A DNA stretch of 64,000 nucleotides from Chrysoperla carnea (lineage: Eukaryota > Arthropoda > Insecta > Neuroptera > Chrysopidae), in assembly GCF_905475395.1 (NCBI RefSeq), contig NC_058339.1, positions 22,142,001 to 22,206,000 of the forward strand. Reading direction: 5' to 3'. This document shows positions 55,064-64,000 of this stretch, one piece after another (within the stretch, counting starts at the first letter, position 1; each line of letters begins with the position of its first letter). The translations under genes were made by a program, and so were the position numbers. The notes under the pieces are model-generated. The model did not search any database, was not told where the DNA came from, and saw only the letters and a list, made by a program, of their open reading frames with translations.

Positions 55064-56836
55064 TGCATGTTTTAACTTCACCCAGCAGTTTGTTTGTATT
55101 TTGTCAGTGATTGCATGAATAAACTGTTTTAAACGACTATAGTGATAGGTTTGCTGACAGAAAAAGTCAAGTGAAGCTCGAAATTTACTTTCGAGAATAA
55201 TGGTGTAATAGAAAGGCAATGTTAAAAACATAGATTTACATTTTTTTTTCATGAAAGCATTGGATAATATTACCATTTTTATTTCATTTTTATATTAAAT
55301 TAGATTCGAGTTTTCTGATCAAAAGAGTAAATAAAATATTATATATAAAGAAGTTATGCTTCACAGAAAGTTTGTTGTTTCATCATTAACTTGTCTGTTT
55401 GATGGGTGTATGACGTAAATCCTGATGAACTTTTTGCATATTTTACGCTATCGTAATTTTGTATTCCATATTTATATAATATTAACTTACTTTACGAACT
55501 ATTTATGTAGGTAATGTTATTTGGAAAAGAACGTTGAAAATGATTTTACGATAGCTTATTTTTATATTCAACTAAATACTTCTCTTAGTCCTGAAGAAAT
55601 TATTAACCTTTTTAAAGACTTATAAATTTCATAAGTTTATAAGTGTTAAGTCAAAACGATTATTTTGGGAACTCTATATGTAGTGACTTTTTCGGATACA
55701 AAAATTACAGTATTTTTATAGAAAATTTTGAATTTCTTGTGAGTATTCGATTAAAAATTAGATAAATAGTCAGAATAATTTGTTTATATTTGCCTATAGG
55801 TGGGTTTTTGGAATGTAATTATGGTGTTTCACAATCCAGAAACATAAATAAAGCATAATAAATTCTTATCATAACTAAATGTAATATAATTATAATTAAT
55901 TGTTTAAATTATTTGTTTAAATGTAAACCTTCTGGAATCAAGAAATAAAAATTATCCTCCTGGAATCACTAAAATGGATTGTATTTGAATCGTCGTGCTC
56001 ATTGAGACTTTTGATCAGGATACCAAGATCTACAAAAGCTCGCGCACGTTAAGATTTGTTTTTGTGGATATCATTGTCTTAGTAGCGAAGTGAACGCCAT
56101 ACTGTATACTGTATTAGGGGAATAGTGACATAAGTCAATGAAGAAAGGGCGTAAGGTGATGTCCACAATACTTCTGGTAGATAACCCTATGCAATACTGT
56201 AATATTAATTATGCTTTCATAGATACTATATCTATCTGTATCTATACCATACCAGCCTTGTAGTAAACGATATGTATTTCTTACCACACATTAAGAGCAA
56301 TTTTGTCCAATACCAAATATCCCCATAAGATTTGTGGAGGATAAAAAATTGATTTGTTGAGTATCAAGGCCAATACATTTTTAGAACTGCGGAAATCCAG
56401 CATTTGTGGTTGCGGGTATACGCCCCAAACTTTTGTTTAGTAATGAGATAAAAAATACGACTCCCATATATATATTATTTCTATGTGTTTAATTTGGATT
56501 TATACGTTTTAAAAAAAACACACGTTACTTGGTTTTGACATGAACATTTTAAAGTTAACTTGAAGATTGCAAATTTAAATTACTTTCAATATTAAAGTAT
56601 ATCTTGAATAAAAATTATTATTTTGTGTATTAAGAAACACTGTGAAAGTATATCTTTATAATATCATATTAACTTCTTTCAAATATAGAGCAGATCAAGA
56701 TGGCGAACCCATTTGAAAAATCAATGAATTTTCTTTTTGTTTCCTTATAGAGGATTGCGTGGTAAAAATCTTTTAAACATCATCGTAGTTGCTATGGGTA
56801 TACTAATAACGTAGTCGAAGAAAAACATTTAAATTA
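55064..56836. other. AT-rich stretch, nothing recognised
   Basis: No gene, RNA or clear element was recognised. Confidence 0.5.
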
Positions 56837-57335
56837 TTATACCATGTATATATGTAATATACAAGGTATACTAAGTTTAGTCCCAAGTTTGTAACGCTTA
56901 AAATATTGATGCTGCTAACAAAATGTTGGTATATGTGTTCATAAAATCACCTAATTAGTCCATTTTCAGTTGTCTGTCTGTCCGTCTGTGTACACGATAA
57001 CTCAAAAACAAAAAAAGATATATAGTTGAAATTTTTATGGCGTGTTCAGGATATAAAAAGTGAGGTCGAGTTCGTAAATGAGTAACATAGGTCAATTGGG
57101 TCTTGGATCCGTGGGGCCCATCTTGTAAACCGTTAGAGATAGAACAAAAGTATAAATGTAAAAAATGTTCGTTATAAAAATATAAACAATTTTTGTCTGA
57201 AAATTTTTTTTGTAATCATCATTGTTTACCCACGAAGGCGCAAATTAGGTGCAAATTTTGTAGTAGGTATGGAAATATCATTTATGAATGTGTGTCATCA
57301 ACATTGTCAATACATGGTATTTCAACAATTAACTC
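56837..57335 (-). repeat. 500-bp interspersed family, full-length copy
   Basis: From TATACCATGTATATATGTAA through GTAACGCTTAAAATATTGAT, GATAACTCAAAAACAAAAAA and CTTGTAAACCGTTAGAGATA to CAACAATTAACTCC. The frame at 57269-57457 starts in its end and is not a gene. Confidence 0.88.
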
Positions 57336-60300
57336 CATATCATAAATCGTCTAACGCGCCTATAAAAGGTTTCACTTCAATACTGAAATTAAATACACTG
57401 CGTGCAAAAATTTTACCATACCAGTGCGCCATGTCAACCTGCTCTAATATAGCCTAGGTATATCTTGTTAGTTAATACTCATAGAATTATATGGTTAATA
57501 TTATATTTTCTTAGAATGAAAATGAAATTGTAAAGTACCTACGAAGAAAATACCAAATATATTTAATTAAACAAAAACGTAGATTAAATACATATAATAA
57601 GAATACTTTACTTGTTTGTTGTGTTTGTGTATCGTTTTAATATGGTTTCATTTGATTGCAGTTTTGGATTAAATATAAGTATATTAAATATGTCTTACGA
57701 AAATTGAATTAAATTATTAAATTATTGATAGAAAATATTACGTCTACTAGAAGAAAAATATATTTTCATAAAATGTTTATAATCTAGAGCCTGAATTCTA
57801 GAAATTAATATTCTAATTTGAGTAATACGTTTTAATTTCTAAATTAAAATGAACAAAAAACATTTTAACAAAAAAAAAAAAAAAAAACCATTCCAAAGTA
57901 AATTATTATGCACTAAAAAGTAAAAAATAATTGCGTATTTTTCTAAATAACAAACAATAATCAAAACATTTTTAGAGTTTCCCTAAAGTCACTAAAAAAA
58001 GTGTCATCCAAATTGGCTAGCGTGATATTGAGTTATTCGTCCATTTGGCGCGCACATACTTGCAAATTTAAGACTTAAATGGTTTTCTCATGGGTGCCAT
58101 TGCCAGAACTGGACAAAATTAAAATGGGACCACAAGAAAGCACCAAATTTCAAAATGAATGTTAAAATAGACAATTAACTTTAGATTTACACGCGGTAAA
58201 CCGCTCATCCCAACAGAATATTGATTGCTTTTGTATCTTTAAAATATATATGTAAAAAGGGTAAGTTCAAGCATTTATCTTTTACGTCTTAAAATATTTA
58301 TGTTTCGAGCTAACTGCGCTTTTGTTCCATTGTCTGTAGTTACTTTTCGCTTCATTTGGTATATAATAAATACACTATACTTAAAAGAACATAGGTAACT
58401 GTTTGAGCCTGGTTATTTTTTTAATAAGACCATGATCAAAAATTGATTGTTCTAGGACATTTTATTAAAAGACTAAATGCAAATCGAACGGATTCGTGAT
58501 AACATTATATCAGAGAGCTACTTGCGCTCGTACGTTGGCTTCATAGATAATATTAATAAATCCACATTATTACCATTTATTATTCAATTTAATCAACTTA
58601 TATTTAACTGTAGACAACTTTTATAGAATAATAAAAAAAAAAAAAAAATTTCACGCAAAATGAGAAATTTTTTTATAATCAACTCCATAGAAAATTTCTA
58701 TTGGTCACGTATTCGAATCATAATAAATAGAAAAATATGCTGACGATGTAAGTTAAAATATATAGTTTTTACGTCGGTATGTTATTTTTTTTCTACATTT
58801 TGCTTTATTAAAAGAAAAAATTATCTGACTGAAAAATTGTATATACTTATATAGGAGAGTTGTACAATGAAATATTTTTTGATGTGTGATATGTTTGTTA
58901 TTTTTGAAATGTAAAGAAAAAATCAAATGAAGCAGATTGTTTGTGGTCTTTCTATATATTTTTATATATAATATCTATGTTATACAGAAGTCAAATTTCA
59001 TCGTCGAGTGGTTTATGTGCACTGCTAAAAATGTAAAAAAAAATCACCAATCAAAGTAAAAAAAAAAGTTTAGTAAAATTACTAATTGTGATTTTTAATT
59101 ATAATATCATATTTACCAATCGTTTATTTCAATTTTAATTTTCCATTTATTTTTTGTCTTATTCCACAAAGGATTGTAATGATCCTAAATAGTGTTTTAA
59201 TACATACCATTCGCGACTCCAAAATACTGAGCTGACCGTTACTGATTTATGAAAGGAGAGAAAATGAAATATGAAATGGAGGGGAGAATATGAAATGGAG
59301 GGGAGGGTGTAAACATCATCTTAGAACATGTAACTTATTAAAAAATATAAAAAGGAATTTCTACTATTTAGCTTACAAATTATATGTGAATGTTAATGTT
59401 CATTAACAACTTTTTTTTGAAACAATTTTTCGTAAACGTTATTGTTTTCTCGTGAGGGAGGAAATTAGGGCAAAATTTTCGTGGACAAATTTATGAAAGA
59501 ACCAAGAAAGAGATTTCTAGAAAATACTTTTTCAAAATGTTCAAAAACTGCTACAAATGGCTGCCGGAAGGCAATGTAAACCTGCTTTTGTGGTTTGATA
59601 TTTAGACCCTTTAGGGAAGGGTGATACTAAGTTGTGCTACCTGTGTATTATTTATTTTTTGCTTGCAAAATGTAGTTTCACACTCTCCTAAAGGGCCCAT
59701 ATAACATACCCAAAAAAGCAGCTTTACGATTTTTATGTCGAATTTGACTGGCGTATGTTAGCATGAGATTTAAATGTGAAAAAATTTTCTATAATAACGT
59801 CCTGAATCCCTAAACGTGAAAATTGAAATTGTCAGATCGACGACCAACAAGCACTCCGTTTAATCGAGACCCGAACAAAATGAGTTTAGCATTTGTTATT
59901 AAATTAGCACCCGCTACTAGCATAACAAAACAATCGATACCTTCCATTATTTTAAAGAATTTCCGACATATATTTTCAAACCCCTCGAAACCAACCGCTA
60001 AATTTACAAAAAAATTAAAAGTTGTAATCATAATTCAACCAGAAAATATTTGCTAAGGATGTATATTTGAAACGAACCCCATCAAGGATAGTTGCAAATC
60101 CAGTTTATTCATTCACGCATTTCGTATACTGATGTCTATGCATTATATGGAAAGAGGAAATCGAACAATATTTAAAATAATAGAATGAGGGAAAAGTACA
60201 TTGATTATTGATATTTGTAAAAGTGTTGTTTTGTACCATACAGTACACCAGATTCCACTTTCCATCTGTATAGCTGTGAGACACTTTCTATATACCCAGA

Positions 60301-60435
60301 GCATTACAAATGCAAAATGTTCATTCATGCTTGATAACTTTTCATTTTAAATTTTATAGGGAGTTTTTTACATAATGTTTTTTATATGCGTGTATGTAAG
60401 GGTCGATGCTCTAGCCTGTAGTATCTATAGACTGT
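57336..60435. other. Intergenic stretch with minor repeats
   Basis: A 20-bp direct duplication (AATATGAAATGGAGGGGAG) lies near 59268-59310. Long A runs occur at about 57870 and 58629. Around 59720-59756, CAGCTTTACGATTTTTATGT with GAATTTGACTGGCGTAT resembles 32680-32732, suggesting a shared dispersed repeat. The overlapping frames at 59810-60056 on both strands are not recognised. Confidence 0.45.
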
Positions 60436-60445
60436 GGGGGGGGGG
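60436..60445 (+). repeat. Poly-G run
   Basis: Ten consecutive G residues, rare in DNA this AT-rich. A likely place for length error in sequencing. Confidence 0.8.
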
Positions 60446-60713
60446 AGTTGATATACACCAGAAATAACAATAATTTCATAACTTTTATTTCTATAATATA
60501 ATATATACGGTATTATTAATGAGATTGAACATTCGTATACTCCCACTATTTGCTTTTTTTGTTCTGTTTTAGGATTATACAGAGCTTACATTTTAAAAAT
60601 ATACGATTGTAGTCACTAATACGAACATACTGTAATGAAATTCACATCTAGGTAAAATTTGTTTAGCTTAGTCATTCGGGATTTAACTACTCCCATACAT
60701 TTTTTGATTCAGT

Positions 60714-61045
60714 TTGTGTGTCAAGCTTGTCAGTGTGCTTGAGCACACTGAATCGATAAAAGTAAGCCGAGGTATTTTGCAGTTTGACTATCTAAGACCC
60801 GTGCAGTTTATTTTACTTATGAGTGATTTAGAAAAGCAATTTTTGGAAGACGATATCTATGGGTTAAATGTACATGAAAACACTAAAATTTCGCATCTAC
60901 TCTTTGCCAACGACATAGCATAAAGGTGATTGTAAACCTACAGTATTGTAAAAAATTTTTAGTTTATTGTACGGAAATACATATAAACCAAATACATGCT
61001 TTGCAGTCAAGTAATATGTCATTTGTAGCTTTACAATACCACGCA
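60714..61045 (+). pseudogene. Non-LTR retrotransposon reverse transcriptase fragment, decayed
   Basis: The frame from 60714 contains RGILQFDYLRPVQFILLMSD, matching the RGxLQGDxLSPxxFxLxxxD block of LINE-type reverse transcriptases, then ISHLLFANDIA, the FADD catalytic box with one Asp replaced by Asn. The invariant Gly after Gln is also lost (QFD). A stop follows the ANDIA box. A shifted frame from 60926 continues plausibly with LQYCKKF and EIHIN, as expected after the catalytic box. Only this piece remains: no endonuclease or full palm is seen. It cannot be active. Confidence 0.75.
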
Positions 61046-61282
61046 ACTACAAAAATCTTTAATATACGGATCTCTTCAAAAATGAATCCCCAAAATCACT
61101 CTTATTTTATACGCAAAATATTTGAAAATTTTTTAGAAAAATCAAAAACTTACAATCTTACCCCAACTTCCTTACAAAAAAGACCCTTTTTGAGGGTGAT
61201 TCATTTACGGACGGAGAAATACAGAGATACAAGCGGAAAAAGTTCAAGATTTGGGTCTCAACAGGTCGTTAGCCAGAAATAA

Positions 61283-64000
61283 ATCATTGGCAAATAAAGT
61301 TCGAAATTACAAATCTGAACTCCCAATTTCAGATTTCTGAAAGTAACATTTTTTAAACAACATCAATATGAGTAAAATTTTTTTTTATCTATAAACATAA
61401 TTTTATATAGGGTAATGTGAAAATTGTATAAAACTGTGATATATGGTTCTCGATGACATTAGTTAACCCTGAACTCACCTGTGTCTTTTTCTGTTTAGCA
61501 CAGCTATAACTACATTACACATGTATCGACTACAAGGGTTGCTCAAATACTACACTTTTATTTATTTAGAAAATTAAAGCTTGAAGTAATGAATAATTAT
61601 AGGAGGAAGTAATGTATTACCGGTGCTTAATTGTACCTGATAGATTTCTCATGATTGGTGATTGATTTTGCGAGATCTGAAGAGCAATTTATAAAAAAAA
61701 AAAGTGAAAACAAACAATTGAGAGAGTTGATTGTTGATACGTAAATTTTCATAGAAACAAACTGAAATATGTGAATTTAGTGTGATTCTAATTGGCTCAT
61801 AGTTTACTATTTTTTATTAATTTTGAAAAGAAAAAATATTTACATTTACTTTAGATGATTTATTATTTCATCAATGCACTTACCTTGACCTATTAATGAT
61901 TCTTTTAGATTGCATCTATAAAAGCATTTTTGGGAAAACAAACGAAATTTATAGTCTTCCAAAAAATTTAAATATCCATGCAATAATACAACAAATTTCA
62001 AATACAATAAATTTGATAACCCTGATATTTACAAAACAAATACGAATGTATATACCTACTTAAAAGGTTTTCTTTTTTTAGTTTAGAATCCCAAAAGACT
62101 ATGATAAAATTAATGTTCACAACAAAAGTTAACGATCTCCTGAGAATCATCTATTTAGACAAAAGAATTTTATTTATTGCACGAAAATTGCTATGATAAA
62201 TGCATTTGTCCTAAACACATGAATAAAATAATATGACTTCTCTTTATCAACTCAACCATTTATTTTTAGAATTTTGTGTTTTAACAATGATTGTAATTAA
62301 TAATTACCTTTGTGTTACAGTCACAATTCTGTGAATCACAGTATGAGATAAGTGTAAAATAATGCTTTGTATGATATGTGACTAAAAATATTTAATAAAA
62401 ACATACAAGTGCTTAAAATCTGCCAACCATGTTACTTTTAACTTAGACCTTGCAAAGCCTACGATCGAGTTTTTCGAATTACAAATTGAACCCTTTAATT
62501 CGTTATGTGTACCATTTGTATGTTTCATAACTTAGTTTGCTGGTCACTCAAAATTGAATTAACTTTTAAAAAAATTCAGAAAAAATACTTTTCAAGCTTT
62601 TGCACAAATGGATAACATTTTTCCCCAAATCGCTTGTTCCAAATCGCTCATGTGTAAAATGTGTATGAATTTGAAATCGGTATTGTCTCAATTTTATATA
62701 TATAGAAATTTGCTTTCAATGTCGTAAATCTGGAAGGCTTTAAGTTCTAAATACCCTAGTGTTTTTAATGAACTCATGCTTGGAAAATATTATATTTTTT
62801 AAATGTTGCGATGTTCAGATTACATGAAGTAATGTTGACATTGCAGTATTTAAAAAAAAATAATAATTTTTTATAGTTGTCTGTTAAATATAGAGCATTT
62901 ATTAAACATTTCTACCCCTCAATATCAATGAATGTCTAAACCACATATTAACCTTTTCATATGATGTTCCACTCTCACAATCTGCGATTGTGTATTTATA
63001 CGCCATATGTGATCTAGTTGTTTTTTTTTTTTTTCATTTTGTTGGTGTAAACAGAATCATTTTATGGATACATCTTGACTCTTTTTCATATTCTGTAACA
63101 CTGGCAATATTTGTACACAGTATACTATTGCCATTTGTGTTATGAATCAGTTTTAAGGTAAGTTGACGTCGCACATAAATTGAGGAAAATATCTAACTGT
63201 ATCCCCTTGAGGACCCACAATAACAACATTTAGCTAGATCTACAAAATTATTATTAATAAGCTAGACTGGTTTCAGGAGCATTACTTAAGGAGAGATGCA
63301 AGGATTGAATAATACTAGGGATTTCAATAGAACTTTATAAATACATTTTTTGATTAACAAAGTTTCCAAAAATCACAAAAAATTTCTAGATCATCGCTCT
63401 TTATATTATTATTTTATCGTTCAAAGTTGCCAGAAGAAATGATGAATCATATAGGTTATCCTTTTCAATTAGATAACTCTATATCAGAAAATCCACAGAG
63501 TGTGATGAAAAACTATCTAAAATATTTAAACAATCGTGTAATTTATAATAATACCATAAAAATATAAGGTTGCCGATGATATAAAAACAAAATTTTAATT
63601 TTATTATGAGTTCATCGAAGATCCATCATTTGATGAACAGAGACAACTATAGTTAGTTTATTGATGATTGAAGAGTGTTATCTATATTATCAAATTTATA
63701 AGCATCACAATTTATTATATATTTTTGTAGTTGCGTGGTATTGTAAAGCTAAAAATAACTCATTACTTGACTACAAAGCATGTATTTGTTTTATATGTAA
63801 GTACTGTGCAATAAATCAAAACTTTTTTTACAATATTTTACAATGACATTAAACACTAAAAAATAAATATATATATTCTCAAAAAGTGTAAAATCACTGG
63901 CATGCATTAAGTTTGGTTCCACGTGCTTCAAATCGAGTATTATTGTTATGATTCTAATTGATTGAAAGCCTAAATTCTCAATTAGAAACATTCAAATATG
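61283..64000. other. AT-rich right end of the window
   Basis: No exon, RNA gene or bounded repeat could be supported. Short frames (such as 63661-63846 and 63791-63991) are low-complexity. Confidence 0.5.

Noticed and set aside
59810..60056. Overlapping frames on both strands of about 75 residues.
   Set aside because: No recognisable domain, no splice context, and both strands equally open. Possibly a decayed repeat, but not supportable as a gene.

Overview
The window is AT-rich eukaryotic nuclear DNA with spliced genes, short introns and many small DNA transposons and foldback repeats. The two protein genes and the repeat types point to an arthropod, most likely an insect. I cannot name the order or species from sequence alone. 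No bacterial, organellar or CRISPR features are seen.

Two genes can be modelled exon by exon, in divergent orientation and about 9.9 kb apart. On the minus strand, 2531-6858 encodes a complete five-exon Ack (activated Cdc42 kinase) orthologue of about 1139 residues: N-terminal SAM-like helical domain, tyrosine kinase, SH3, CRIB, a long proline-rich tail, and a C-terminal UBA-like region split by the last intron. On the plus strand, 16791-18966 encodes a five-exon protein of about 628 residues that I identify as ERMARD (C6orf70, DUF4209). It carries two R-x4-H motifs of the HEPN type.

The rest, about 85% of the window, has no convincing host gene and is largely mobile-element debris. The best defined elements, each with a target-site duplication read directly, are: a hAT-type MITE at 686-936 (8-bp duplication); a second at 11817-12175 nested inside an older inverted-repeat element; a TTAA-flanked element at 13924-14424; a 4.1-kb foldback element at 24917-29035 (9-bp duplication, arms built of 525-bp tandem units); a hAT-like 1-kb element at 35165-36189 (8-bp duplication); and a nearly perfect 1979-bp palindrome at 42052-44030 (two 957-bp arms, TA flanks).

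Two interspersed families recur. One has a unit of about 318 bp with a TGACGTCA palindrome. It forms head-to-head arrays at 21655-22672 and 23490-24770, with further copies near 33.9, 35.5 and 45.7 kb. The other is about 500 bp long, ends near ACATGGTATAAAA, and has up to eight full or partial copies between 12.6 and 57.3 kb. Smaller hairpins, Helitron-like ends, a tRNA-derived SINE-like piece and a decayed non-LTR reverse transcriptase fragment (60714-61045) fill much of the remainder. From 61.3 kb to the end I see no gene or clear element.
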